Source: JBKEAJ01 sp047975005 (GTDB lineage Bacteria; Bacteroidota; Bacteroidia; Bacteroidales; Prolixibacteraceae). Taken from it: 64,000 bases of DNA. Positions 34,324 through 42,970 of this stretch are shown piece by piece. The notes beneath the pieces are model-generated. The model saw only the letters and a program-made list of their open reading frames with translations. It did not search any database and was not told where the DNA came from. Made by a program: the position numbers and the translations under genes. The stretch is from contig JBKECW010000057.1 of NCBI GenBank assembly GCA_047975005.1, positions 1-64,000 of the forward strand, written 5' to 3'. Every line of letters begins with the position of its first letter. Position 1 is the first letter of the stretch.

Positions 34324-35583
34324 ATGGGACTGTTCATTATTATACTGATGCTGATACTATCAGCTTTTTTCTCTGGAATGGAAATTGCTTTTGTGTCATC
34401 CAACAAGTTGCAACTTGAACTTGATAAAAGTCAGGAGGGACTCAGTTCAAAAATCATAAACATTGTCACCAAAAACCCGTCTCATTATATAGCTTCCGTA
34501 CTAGTAGGCAACAATTTTGCATTAGTAATATACAGTTTGGCATTCTCTAGATTGGCAGAGCCTTGTATAAGAGACTTCATAACCAGTAGCGACATTGGAG
34601 TTCTGCTAATCCAGACAGCGACATCCACTTTGATAATACTATTTCTAGCTGAATTTCTGCCAAAGACTCTATTCACCATGAACCCTAGCCTTATAATGAA
34701 GACTTTTGCCATTCCATTATTCTTCTTTTACATAATACTATATCCATTGGCAAGGCTAATGACCCTTCTATCAGATATATTTCTCGCTATTTTTAAGAAC
34801 ACTAACAACAAGAAAAATACAAAGGCTACCGTTTTCAGCAAGGTTGATTTAGAGCATTATCTCATGGAAACCAGCGAAAGAGCTCAAAAAGATCAGAACA
34901 ATATAATTAGTGATATCAAACTGTTCAGGAATGCGCTTGATTTTTCTAATGTCAGGCTGCGCGACATAATGGTTCACAGAACAGAGATTGAAGCAGTTGA
35001 TATAAATACAGACATCGACAAAATAAGAAGTTTGTTTATTAGTACAGGATATTCTAAGCTCCTTATATACGAGGAATCTATTGACAATATCATTGGCTAT
35101 ATTCACTCATCCATAATGTTTAAGAACCCGAGCTCCATTAAAGAACATATTATACAGATAATTGATGCTCCAGAATCAATGCAGGCAAACAAATTGCTAT
35201 CTAAACTTATCAAACAGCGTAAAAGTATTGCCGTTGTTGTTGATGAGTTTGGCGGCACAGCAGGGATTGTAACAACCGAGGACATTTTGGAAGAGATTAC
35301 CGGCGAAATTGAGGACGAACATGACAAGGATGATTCTGTAGAAAAACAGATTAAAGAGAATGAATATTTGTTCTCTGCAAAGCTAGAACTAGATTATATC
35401 AATGAAGAATACGGATTAAACCTTCCTGTTGACAATTCTTATGACACTCTTGCCGGGCTGATTCTGTCGAAATATGAAAGTATGCCTGAGCCAAATACCA
35501 CTATTGAGTTTGGCAACTTTAGCATTAGGATTATAAAAGTATCAAAAACGCGTATCGAATTGGTATTACTATCGATAATTTAA
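34324..35583 (+). CDS. CNNM/CorC-family transporter with CBS pair (hemolysin-like)
   Basis: A 419-residue membrane protein. An N-terminal DUF21/CNNM domain (residues 1-180; segments near 1-20, 55-75, 90-115, 125-150) is followed by a CBS pair (about 200-325, including IDNIIGYIHSS and IAVVVDEFGGTAGIVTTEDILEEITGEIEDEHD) and a CorC/HlyC C-terminal domain (about 345-419). The family is linked to Mg2+/Co2+ export, and its Flavobacteriia relative GldE is part of the gliding apparatus. It starts 5 bases after lptC, ending the coaX operon. The stop shares bases with that of the convergent CPBP gene. Confidence 0.9.
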   Translation: MGLFIIILMLILSAFFSGMEIAFVSSNKLQLELDKSQEGLSSKIINIVTKNPSHYIASVLVGNNFALVIYSLAFSRLAEPCIRDFITSSDIGVLLIQTATSTLIILFLAEFLPKTLFTMNPSLIMKTFAIPLFFFYIILYPLARLMTLLSDIFLAIFKNTNNKKNTKATVFSKVDLEHYLMETSERAQKDQNNIISDIKLFRNALDFSNVRLRDIMVHRTEIEAVDINTDIDKIRSLFISTGYSKLLIYEESIDNIIGYIHSSIMFKNPSSIKEHIIQIIDAPESMQANKLLSKLIKQRKSIAVVVDEFGGTAGIVTTEDILEEITGEIEDEHDKDDSVEKQIKENEYLFSAKLELDYINEEYGLNLPVDNSYDTLAGLILSKYESMPEPNTTIEFGNFSIRIIKVSKTRIELVLLSII

Positions 35584-36404
35584 TCTTGGACCTCATCAGT
35601 CTTCGGATATTTCCACAAAACCCATAGCAATAGCGCAACAGAGAGAACTATGGCAACAGCACATTGTATGTCGCTTGGCATTTCCAGTATGCCACTTACT
35701 GCCTGCATACTGTCTGTTTGATAATCAGAGCTTCCAACCAAAACAATAAAGTTATTAAGAGCATGCGCTGCAATTGGGAGCCATATATTCCGAGTCTTAT
35801 ACCTTAACCACCCCAAAAATAATCCCAAATAAAGGGCTACTGAAAATTGCCATGGGTTTAAATGATATGCCGCAAATAAGAGAGCCGAAAAAACGATTGC
35901 AAAAAATGGAGAGTACTTTCTCAGCAAGCCTCTCATTATCACTCCTCGAAAAATTAACTCCTCTACAACAGGTGCAAATATCGCGACACGCACAGCTTGC
36001 CCGGCAAATCCGAACTCCGACCACAGCACCTTGCTAAACAATTCTTCAAACCATGCAGGCACTGGTATCACAGCAATGACAAGACTATTTATATAAATAA
36101 TAAAACGTTGCATCAACAAAACTACAAGGAATACAAGAAGTACCACTACAACAGGAAATCTCTTCGATGGAAACATATTTCTCATTGCATCTTTTGAGCG
36201 TACAATTCCATAAATCAAAACAAAAGCATTAAGGGCAACAACAAGTATAAAACTTTTGTATTTATTGAATAAATAATCAGTTCCTTTAAAATAATCGTAA
36301 ACCGACAAAGGTAGATTCACAACAACCTCTATTAGTAGAGCTATTACTAACAACATAATAGCTTGCGATGCTGACGGGTATATCTTAGACTTATAACTTT
36401 CCAT
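35580..36404 (-). CDS. CPBP family intramembrane glutamic endopeptidase
   Basis: A 274-residue polytopic membrane protein of the CAAX/CPBP (Abi) family. Catalytic motifs are all present: EELIFRGVIMRGLL (EExxxR) near residue 160, FAAYHLNP (FxxxH) near 190 and HALNNF (HxxxN) near 230. Seven to eight hydrophobic segments. In other organisms these enzymes process prenylated peptides or bacteriocins; here no peptide gene is adjacent. The ATG at 36404 lies a few bases after a -7 element, so I prefer it to a GTG 11 codons upstream. Confidence 0.9.
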   Translation of the reverse strand: MESYKSKIYPSASQAIMLLVIALLIEVVVNLPLSVYDYFKGTDYLFNKYKSFILVVALNAFVLIYGIVRSKDAMRNMFPSKRFPVVVVLLVFLVVLLMQRFIIYINSLVIAVIPVPAWFEELFSKVLWSEFGFAGQAVRVAIFAPVVEELIFRGVIMRGLLRKYSPFFAIVFSALLFAAYHLNPWQFSVALYLGLFLGWLRYKTRNIWLPIAAHALNNFIVLVGSSDYQTDSMQAVSGILEMPSDIQCAVAIVLSVALLLWVLWKYPKTDEVQD

Positions 36405-36409
36405 ATCGA

Positions 36410-36417
36410 CAAATATA
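36410..36417 (-). promoter_or_regulatory. -7 element next to the CPBP gene start
   Basis: Minus-strand TATATTTG ends 5 bases before the ATG at 36404, which would make the message leaderless. No TTG partner was found at 19-21 bases. Confidence 0.4.
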
Positions 36418-36458
36418 CTGCAAACTATGACTTGCACGAAAATATTGCATAAATATAC

Positions 36459-36488
36459 TTGAAATATAATATAATATGACTATCTTTG
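36459..36488 (+). promoter_or_regulatory. Bacteroidota-type promoter for rpsF operon
   Basis: TTG (36459-36461), a 19-base spacer and TATCTTTG (36481-36488): one of the best matches to consensus in the window. Transcript start near 36494, about 36 bases before rpsF. Confidence 0.8.
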
Positions 36489-36529
36489 CACCTCGAAATT
36501 AGTTTTAACTTTTTAAACGAGTATTTATT

Positions 36530-36898
36530 ATGAATCAGTACGAAACCGTTTTCATCGTAACTCCCGTTTTATCTGAATCTCAGGTAAAGGAAGCGGTACA
36601 AAAGTTTAAGGGTTTGATCACCGAGAATGGTGGTGAAATCGTAAACGATGAGTTTTGGGGACTAAAAAAACTAGCCTACCCCATCCAGAAGAAATCAACC
36701 GGATTTTACCAGCTTTTCCAGTTCAAAGCTGACCCTAGCTTTATTCAGAAGTTAGAAATTGAATACAAGCGAGACGAACGCTTAATGCGTTTTCTGACTT
36801 TCAAACTCGACAAGTATGCAATTGAGTGGGCAGACAAGCGAGTTAGTAGAAAGAGCAACAAAAAAAGTGAAACCGTAAAAACCGAGGAGGAAAAATAA
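36530..36898 (+). CDS. rpsF: 30S ribosomal protein S6
   Basis: A 122-residue S6, which binds with S18 to the central domain of 16S rRNA. MNQYETVFIVTPVL opens the beta-alpha-beta ferredoxin-like fold; YPIQKKSTGFYQLFQF and EYKRDERLMRFLTFKLDKYA complete it. The C-terminal tail is Lys/Ser/Glu rich, as in many bacteria. Two bases separate it from rpsR, in the conserved order rpsF-rpsR-rplI. Confidence 0.98.
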   Translation: MNQYETVFIVTPVLSESQVKEAVQKFKGLITENGGEIVNDEFWGLKKLAYPIQKKSTGFYQLFQFKADPSFIQKLEIEYKRDERLMRFLTFKLDKYAIEWADKRVSRKSNKKSETVKTEEEK

Positions 36899-36900
36899 TC

Positions 36901-37170
36901 ATGGCTAACAATCAACGTGATATAAGATATCTAACTCCACCAACAGTGGAGGTACAAAAAAAGAAATATTGCAGGTTTAAGAAGAACAATATCAAGTATA
37001 TTGATTACAAAGATCCTGAGTTCTTGAAAAAGTTTCTTAACGAACAAGGAAAGATACTTCCTCGCAGGCTTACAGGTACATCTTTGAAATTTCAAAGAAA
37101 GGTTGCACAAGCGGTAAAACGTGCTCGTCATTTGGCATTATTACCATACGTTGTTGATGGATTAAAATAA
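36901..37170 (+). CDS. rpsR: 30S ribosomal protein S18
   Basis: An 89-residue S18, the S6 partner. KKYCRFKKNNIKYIDYKD near residue 20 and GKILPRRLTGTSLKFQRKV near 50 are family signatures; the tail is KRARHLALLPYV. A single Cys in KKYCRF is not enough for a zinc site. Followed 10 bases later by rplI. Confidence 0.98.
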   Translation: MANNQRDIRYLTPPTVEVQKKKYCRFKKNNIKYIDYKDPEFLKKFLNEQGKILPRRLTGTSLKFQRKVAQAVKRARHLALLPYVVDGLK

Positions 37171-37180
37171 GAAGATTATC

Positions 37181-37624
37181 ATGGAAATTATATTATTACA
37201 AGACATAGCAAGGTTAGGAAGCAAGGACGATGTAATAGCAGTAAAAGACGGTTATGCTCGCAACTACCTAATCCCACAAAAGAAGGCTCTAATAGCCAAT
37301 AAATCAACCCTAAAAGTTCTTGAGGAAAATAAAAGACAGAGAGCATTTAAAGAAGCCAAACTTAAGGACGAGGCTCTTGTCATAGCAGAGAAACTCAAAG
37401 ACAAGAGTGTTTCAATAGGTGCTAAAACTAGCTCTACCGGCAAGATTTTTGGTTCTATCAACGAGGTTATCATAGCAGAGAAAATCTCTGAAAGCGGCAT
37501 AGAAATTAATCGTAAGCAAATCATAATACCTGAGCCTATAAAGGAAACAGGAGCTCATACGATAAAAATAAAACTGCACAGAGACGTTATTGTTGACATA
37601 AACGTTGATGTAGTTTCTGAATAA
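37181..37624 (+). CDS. rplI: 50S ribosomal protein L9
   Basis: A 147-residue L9 with the N-terminal 23S-binding domain (EIILLQDIARLGSKDDVIAVKDGYARNYLIP), a long connecting helix (about 42-75) and the C-terminal domain (SSTGKIFGSINEVIIAEKI, HTIKIKLH). L9 restrains ribosome collisions and frameshifting. Last gene of the operon; a perfect hairpin terminator follows within 21 bases. Confidence 0.98.
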   Translation: MEIILLQDIARLGSKDDVIAVKDGYARNYLIPQKKALIANKSTLKVLEENKRQRAFKEAKLKDEALVIAEKLKDKSVSIGAKTSSTGKIFGSINEVIIAEKISESGIEINRKQIIIPEPIKETGAHTIKIKLHRDVIVDINVDVVSE

Positions 37625-37644
37625 ATCAGAAATATTCACACACA

Positions 37645-37677
37645 AAAAGGGTCGATTGAAATTCAATCGACCCTTTT
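37645..37677. terminator. bidirectional terminator, rplI / GT2 glycosyltransferase
   Basis: A 33-base near-complete inverted repeat (arms 37645-37660 and 37662-37677) with A4 and T4 ends, between convergent genes. It can stop both transcripts. Confidence 0.9.
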
Positions 37678-37683
37678 ACATTT

Positions 37684-38715
37684 CTATCGCATTCGTTCCT
37701 CATAATAAGTATACAATTTCTTTCTAAGCAGAAAGAAGCTAAGCACGATACTTCCTCCATAGACTCCTGTCATATTAAGATTCTTTGATTGCTTCAATAT
37801 CTCGACTCGTTTAGCTCTTAGGCTTCCCAAAGCCTGAAAGAAATGCAAATATGCCTTGAACAAAGCTCCTATGCCTCCAAAATCCATTTTTACCAGAAAC
37901 ATTGGAACCGACATAAAATCAACCACACTTTTGCTCAACAGCCTCAGCAGCAGGCTTCCTCGGGGCACATTCTTGTATAGCATAAACAAGGAGTTCCGAA
38001 AATTCAAGTACAGTTTTTTGGAACTGGCATAAGGCAATGTACCTCCTCCCAAATGAAACACTTTGCTCTGAGGAACAGAGTATATGGTATAGCCTAGCCC
38101 CTTAAACCGCCAACACAAATCAATTTCTTCCATATGAGCAAAAAAGTCTGCATCCAAGCCGCCAGCTTCCCTATACGCCGATGCTCGAACAAACATCGCT
38201 GCTCCTGACGCCCAAAAAATCTCCGATATATCGTCATATTGCCCTAAATCCTCTTCCAAATAGTCAAATACCCTTCCTCTGCAAAATGGATAAGCAATCT
38301 TGTCAATATACCCTCCGGCAGCACCTGCATGTTCAAAATAACTCTTCTGGTTATACGATAGTATTTTAGGTTGGCAAGCTGCAATGCTTCTGTCGCTCTC
38401 CATCAGATTAATTATAGGCTCAATCCATCCTTCTGTAACCTCGACATCCGTGTTTAACAATACAAAATATTCGGCATTAATCTTCTCCAATGCGACATTA
38501 TACCCTCCTGCAAATCCGTAATTCTTATCATTTTCGATAACCCTTACCAAGGGATAATTAGAACGCAAATACTCTATAGAATTATCGTCAGAGCCATTAT
38601 CGGCGACATAGATCCCAATATCACTACCAGCGGAATATTGTAAAACAGACGGTAAAAATCTATCGAACAATTTGACCCCATTCCAATTTAACAAAACAAC
38701 AGCAACTTTCGACAT
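37684..38715 (-). CDS. glycosyltransferase family 2
   Basis: A 343-residue GT-A glycosyltransferase of the rhamnosyltransferase-like GT2 branch. VVLLNWNG near residue 5 and VADNGSDDNS near 40 bind the nucleotide sugar, FVLLNTDVEV near 88 supplies the metal-binding acidic residue, and ASGAAMFVRASAYREAGGLD...MEEIDLCWR near 160-190 carries the catalytic acid. The C-terminal 90 residues are partly hydrophobic and amphipathic, suggesting membrane association. The start at 38715 (MSKVAVV) is supported by a -7 element at 38734-38741. Likely role in LPS O-chain or surface glycan synthesis; substrate unknown. Confidence 0.92.
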   Translation of the reverse strand: MSKVAVVLLNWNGVKLFDRFLPSVLQYSAGSDIGIYVADNGSDDNSIEYLRSNYPLVRVIENDKNYGFAGGYNVALEKINAEYFVLLNTDVEVTEGWIEPIINLMESDRSIAACQPKILSYNQKSYFEHAGAAGGYIDKIAYPFCRGRVFDYLEEDLGQYDDISEIFWASGAAMFVRASAYREAGGLDADFFAHMEEIDLCWRFKGLGYTIYSVPQSKVFHLGGGTLPYASSKKLYLNFRNSLFMLYKNVPRGSLLLRLLSKSVVDFMSVPMFLVKMDFGGIGALFKAYLHFFQALGSLRAKRVEILKQSKNLNMTGVYGGSIVLSFFLLRKKLYTYYEERMR

Positions 38716-38733
38716 AAATATTAATTTAAGGTG

Positions 38734-38741
38734 CAAAAATA
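38734..38741 (-). promoter_or_regulatory. -7 element upstream of the GT2 gene
   Basis: Minus-strand TATTTTTG matches TAnnTTTG, 19 bases from the ATG at 38715. It excludes the alternative start at 38736. Confidence 0.4.
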
Positions 38742-38806
38742 GTTATTTTTAGAGTAATACGCGCTGTATGAGTATACAATCAGCACGCAAAGCAATGCAT
38801 TTTTAC

Positions 38807-38814
38807 TAACTTTG
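38807..38814 (+). promoter_or_regulatory. -7 element upstream of the SDR gene
   Basis: TAACTTTG matches TAnnTTTG and is followed by CAG, 25 bases before the ATG at 38839. No TTG partner seen. Confidence 0.5.
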
Positions 38815-38838
38815 CAGAAGTTCAAATTGGCTGTGTCG

Positions 38839-39648
38839 ATGAAAGAAAAAGTTGTGATTATAACTGGTGCATCATCAGGTATTGGAAAAGCTTTAGCGTA
38901 TGAGTTTGCCAAAAAAGGTGCTCATTTAGTATTAGCTGCTAGAAATATTCAAAAGTTGAAGGAAATTACCCAAGATTTACCTAACAACAAGGTGCTATGT
39001 GTAGAAACGGATGTTACTAGCGAACTAGACTGCAAAGACTTAATAAACAAAACCCTTGATAGATTTCACGGAATAGATATCCTTGTCAATAACGCCGGTA
39101 TATCTATGCGAGCTCTTTTTCTGGATACAGACATTAATGTAATGAAGCAATTAATGGATGTAAACTTCTGGGGAGCCGTATATTGTACCCATTATGCACT
39201 CCCTCACCTCATTGAGTCTTCGGGTTCGGTGGTTGGAATTAATTCTATTGCTGGATTTATCGGTTTGCCTGGAAGAGCCGGATACTCTGCATCGAAATTT
39301 GCAATGAGAGGTTTTCTTGACACATTGAGAGTCGAGAACTTACATAACGGCCTGCACGTATTGAATGTCGCTCCCGGATTTACAGCATCAAATGTCAGGA
39401 AAAACGCACTGACATCCAACGGCAATAAGCAAGGGGAGAGCCCCAGAGACGAAGGACATATGATGAGTGCCGAAGAATGCGCTAAACGAATTGTAAACGC
39501 TGTAAAATATAGAAAACGAGAGCTTATCCTGACTTTTAAAGAAGGAAAACTTAGTGTTTTTCTTTCCAAAATATACCCTCATCTTATGGATAGATTATCA
39601 TTCAACCATATGGCAAAGGAGCCGGACTCTCCTATAAAAAAGCTATAA
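38839..39648 (+). CDS. short-chain dehydrogenase/reductase
   Basis: A 269-residue classical SDR. The NAD(P) loop TGASSGIGKA is at about 10-19, NNAG near 85, and the catalytic Ser-Tyr-Lys set lies in GINSIAG and AGYSASKFAMRG near 150. The C-terminal extension (KYRKRELILTFKEGKLSVFLSKIYPHL) is basic and amphipathic, as in membrane-associated DHRS7/DltE-like SDRs, so it may act on a lipid. The substrate is unknown. The ATG at 38839 gives the normal SDR start. It abuts the rhomboid gene with no gap. Confidence 0.88.
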   Translation: MKEKVVIITGASSGIGKALAYEFAKKGAHLVLAARNIQKLKEITQDLPNNKVLCVETDVTSELDCKDLINKTLDRFHGIDILVNNAGISMRALFLDTDINVMKQLMDVNFWGAVYCTHYALPHLIESSGSVVGINSIAGFIGLPGRAGYSASKFAMRGFLDTLRVENLHNGLHVLNVAPGFTASNVRKNALTSNGNKQGESPRDEGHMMSAEECAKRIVNAVKYRKRELILTFKEGKLSVFLSKIYPHLMDRLSFNHMAKEPDSPIKKL

Positions 39649-40260
39649 ATGTCTACTACATTATTAATTGTCATAATAACTGGCATAACATCATTCCTAG
39701 CGTTAGACAATAGGGAATTATTTTACAAGCTACGACTCTCGCCCTACGACATCATTCATAAAAAACAGTACTACAGGGTATTGAGCCACGCTCTTCTGCA
39801 TGCAAATTTCCCGCACCTACTGGTCAACATGTTTGTGCTATACAGCTTTGGAGGCGCAGTCGAAAATATTTACTCCGAAATGTGGGGACAAAGCGGCAAA
39901 ATATATTTCATTTTACTATACATTACTGGCGCAATTGTTTCTTGCCTTCCCGCACTACTTAAACACAAGAATAATATATACTATAGTGCTGTCGGGGCAT
40001 CTGGTGCCGTAGCAGCGGTGGTTTCTAGTTTTATTATATTTTATCCGTGGCAAAAACTATATCTATTCTTGCTCATCCCCATTCCTGCCATTATATTCGG
40101 CGTGATATACGTGGCGTATTCGTGGTATATGGCAAAACGCGATAGCTCTCTGATTGCTCACGATGCTCACCTTGCCGGCACTATTTGGGGTTTTTTATTC
40201 CCAATTTTGTTAGATTCAAAAGTTACTACTATCTTTATAGCAAATCTATTGAATTTTTAA
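39649..40260 (+). CDS. rhomboid family intramembrane serine protease (compact)
   Basis: A 203-residue six-segment rhomboid. HALLHANFPHLLVNMFVLYSFG holds the HxxxN motif of segment 2. The serine nucleophile Ser118 is in VGASGAVAAV, and the partner His174 is in DAHLAGTIWG. It should cleave single-pass substrates inside the membrane. The ATG directly follows the SDR stop, so translation is probably coupled, and the aldo/keto reductase starts 12 bases later. No substrate is evident. This is one of two apparently active rhomboids in the window. Confidence 0.92.
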   Translation: MSTTLLIVIITGITSFLALDNRELFYKLRLSPYDIIHKKQYYRVLSHALLHANFPHLLVNMFVLYSFGGAVENIYSEMWGQSGKIYFILLYITGAIVSCLPALLKHKNNIYYSAVGASGAVAAVVSSFIIFYPWQKLYLFLLIPIPAIIFGVIYVAYSWYMAKRDSSLIAHDAHLAGTIWGFLFPILLDSKVTTIFIANLLNF

Positions 40261-40272
40261 AACCCTGTTTTT

Positions 40273-41265
40273 ATGAGATATAGAAACCTAGGCGGAAGTG
40301 ACATCAGAGTCTCGGAAATCAGCTTTGGTGCGTGGGCTATCGGAGGATGGCAGTGGGGTGGCACTGACGAAAGTGCTGCTATACGAGCAATACATAAATC
40401 CTTTGAAATGGGAGTTACGACAATCGATACGGCTCCGATATACGGCTTCGGTCGAAGTGAGAAGATTGTGGGAGAAGCAATTAAAGGAAACAGAGATAAA
40501 TATCAGATCCTTACTAAATTCGGTCTTAGATGGGATTCCAAAGATGGTCTTGCATACTTAGAAACCCAAGATAACAGGGGCAATCCATTGACAGTAAAAA
40601 GAATAGCAACAAAAGCAAGTGTCATATATGAATGCGAACAAAGTTTGAAGCGTTTGGGAACTGACTATATAGATCTACTGCAAATACACAGACCCGACCC
40701 AAACACTCCAATAAAAGAGACATTCCTAGCCCTCAACGAACTAATGAGTTCCGGAAAGATTAGAGCTGTGGGAGTCAGCAATTATACGATTGACATGATG
40801 GAGGAAGCTCTGAGATATACTAAGATTGCTACAAATCAGGTACATTACAACATGGTTGCTCGCGGTATCGAGAAAGAGATAGTTCCATTCTGTATGAAGC
40901 ATAATATGGGAATACTGCCGTACAGCCCCTTGCAAAGAGGACTTCTAACAGGTAAAATTACTCCCAACCATAAATTTAATGAAGGCGACAGCAGAAGCAG
41001 TAATCCATACTTCACACAAGAAAATATTATCAAGACAAATAACTTTCTTGACAATATAAGACCTATTGCAGAGAGAAATAACTGCACTCTATCACAGCTA
41101 GTTATCAATTGGACCTTATCGCGCTCTGCAATATCATCAATATTAGTCGGCGCAAGAAACGAACAACAAGCCGAAGATAATGCCCTTGCGCTACAAAGGG
41201 AAATACCCAAGAGTGACATCAACGAGATAAACGAGCTACTAAAATCCTTGAATATAAATGTTTAA
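40273..41265 (+). CDS. aldo/keto reductase
   Basis: A 330-residue NADPH-dependent TIM-barrel reductase of the YajO/YghZ-like class. The catalytic set is visible: Asp in TIDTAPIYGFGRSE, Tyr of that segment, Lys in ILTKFGLRWD, and His in DLLQIHRPDP. SAISSILVGARN near 295 is the cofactor-phosphate loop. The N terminus MRYRNLGGSDIRVSEISFGAWAIG is typical. It overlaps the sulfatase gene by 8 bases; the pairing suggests linked sugar or sulfate-ester metabolism, though this is inference. Confidence 0.92.
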   Translation: MRYRNLGGSDIRVSEISFGAWAIGGWQWGGTDESAAIRAIHKSFEMGVTTIDTAPIYGFGRSEKIVGEAIKGNRDKYQILTKFGLRWDSKDGLAYLETQDNRGNPLTVKRIATKASVIYECEQSLKRLGTDYIDLLQIHRPDPNTPIKETFLALNELMSSGKIRAVGVSNYTIDMMEEALRYTKIATNQVHYNMVARGIEKEIVPFCMKHNMGILPYSPLQRGLLTGKITPNHKFNEGDSRSSNPYFTQENIIKTNNFLDNIRPIAERNNCTLSQLVINWTLSRSAISSILVGARNEQQAEDNALALQREIPKSDINEINELLKSLNINV

Positions 41266-42652
41266 GCACTTCCTATTTAGTCTTTATCCTGTATGCTTCC
41301 TGTTTTTTTTAGGCTCTTGTAGCAATAAAGACAGATCAAGTAGACCCAATATAGTCATTATCAACATTGACGATTTAGGTTGGCGCGATGCCGGATTTAT
41401 GGGGTCGGAGTATTATGAAACTCCTAACCTCGACAAGCTTGCATCGCAGAGCATGGTGTTCTCTGACGCCTATGCTTCAGCTTCAAACTGCGCTCCGAGT
41501 CGTGCCTGCATGATGAGCGGTCAATGGACACCTCGTCATGGAATATACACTGTAGCATCGTCCGAACGTGGCAAAAGTGCAGACAGAAAGTTAGTACCAT
41601 CTCCAAATACGACCACAATCCCCCAAGCAAGCTACCTATTGCCACAAGCTTTACACGATGCAGGATACCGAACCTGCCATGCAGGAAAATGGCATCTTAG
41701 CGACAATCCTCTCAACAAAGGATTTGATGTGAATATCGGAGGTAATCATTCGGGAAATCCAGGCAGTTATTACCCTCCTTACAAGAGCGTACCCGAATTA
41801 ACAGCATCAGACAATGACTATAATCTCACTGTACTGATAATGGATAAAACCTTAGACTTCCTTTCGACAAACAGCAGACAACCTTTCTTTATTTATTATG
41901 CTCCGTATGCTGTACACACCCCTATTCAGCCGATAGAAGACCTTATGCCCAAATATAAGGACAAGGAGGCGTGGAATGGTCAGGACAACGCAAAATACGC
42001 TACAATGGTGGAGAATGTGGACAGGCAGATTGGTCGACTAATCAACAGACTAAGTGAAATGAAAGAACTAGAGAATACTTTTATCCTTTTCACCTCTGAC
42101 AACGGCGGAGTGTTTAAGATTACGAAGCAGCGTCCATTGCGTGCCGGGAAAGGTGCATATTACGAAGGCGGCATACGTGTGCCTCTATTTGCATATTGGA
42201 AAGGGGAAATAAAATGCGGAGAGTCGGATGTACCGGTTAGTAACCTCGACTTCTACCCCACTATATTAGAAGTTGCAGGAATAGATAAACCTGAGAACAA
42301 ACAACTTGACGGAGTCTCTCTTCTCCAAATTATAAATGGGACTGCTCCAAATCGCAATATCTACTGGCACTTCCCCATCTACCTCGAAGGTGGTAATGAC
42401 GAAACACAAGACCTTCTGTTCCGTACACGCCCCGGTTCGGCAATACGTTCAAACGACTGGAAACTTATTCAATATTTTGAAAATAACGATATTGAGCTGT
42501 ATAACCTGAAAGACGACCCAAGCGAAAGAAGTAACTTAGCAGAATCAAATCCTGAGAAAAAAGAGGAGTTAATAGAAATGCTGCAACAATGGCGTGAAAG
42601 CACTAATGCCCCCATACCCAAAGAGCTCAATCCAGACTACAATACTGAATAA
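41258..42652 (+). CDS. sulfatase lipoprotein (type I, formylglycine)
   Basis: A 464-residue sulfatase with a lipoprotein signal (LFFLGSC, acylated Cys21), so membrane-anchored outside the cytoplasm. Metal and sulfate motifs are IINIDDLGW near residue 35, the CxPSR formylglycine motif (Cys78 in NCAPSRACMMSG), GKWHL near 148, and FTSDNGG near 285. The Cys form needs an anaerobic sulfatase-maturing enzyme in strict anaerobes; none is in this window. It likely removes sulfate from host or algal glycans. It is last in the SDR-rhomboid-AKR-sulfatase run, overlapping the AKR gene. Confidence 0.93.
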   Translation: MFKHFLFSLYPVCFLFFLGSCSNKDRSSRPNIVIINIDDLGWRDAGFMGSEYYETPNLDKLASQSMVFSDAYASASNCAPSRACMMSGQWTPRHGIYTVASSERGKSADRKLVPSPNTTTIPQASYLLPQALHDAGYRTCHAGKWHLSDNPLNKGFDVNIGGNHSGNPGSYYPPYKSVPELTASDNDYNLTVLIMDKTLDFLSTNSRQPFFIYYAPYAVHTPIQPIEDLMPKYKDKEAWNGQDNAKYATMVENVDRQIGRLINRLSEMKELENTFILFTSDNGGVFKITKQRPLRAGKGAYYEGGIRVPLFAYWKGEIKCGESDVPVSNLDFYPTILEVAGIDKPENKQLDGVSLLQIINGTAPNRNIYWHFPIYLEGGNDETQDLLFRTRPGSAIRSNDWKLIQYFENNDIELYNLKDDPSERSNLAESNPEKKEELIEMLQQWRESTNAPIPKELNPDYNTE

Positions 42653-42970
42653 ACCTAAGACGAAGGCACTTAATTACAGTAAAGACTGACTCGCTCAAGC
42701 TTCTTGCCCATATATAAAGATGTTGTTATTCTAAAGAACGATAAGATCATTGCTCTTTTACGCAATCAGATAAACAAAAAAGATTACCTAGTGTATTTTA
42801 AATAACAAACGGTGCACCAATGAAGTACACCGTTTGATGTTAGAGATTGGACTTTTCAGTCTGCTCTTGTCACAAATAGCTTAGTTGCATAAACAATGCC
42901 TCTCGCTATGCAACAGTATCTGGTCAGGAATAACAATGTAGAACCTGCTCAGACAGAAGTGACTATCTCT
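42653..42970. other. intergenic with hairpins and a possible coding remnant
   Basis: No intact gene. A 9-bp inverted repeat (CAAACGGTG 42806-42814 / CACCGTTTG 42828-42836) lacks a T-run. A second 8-bp pair is GTTGCATA (42884-42891) / TATGCAAC (42907-42914). Between about 42690 and 42805 one + frame reads YKDVVILKNDKIIALLRNQ without a start codon, suggesting a decayed gene fragment. Confidence 0.4.
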
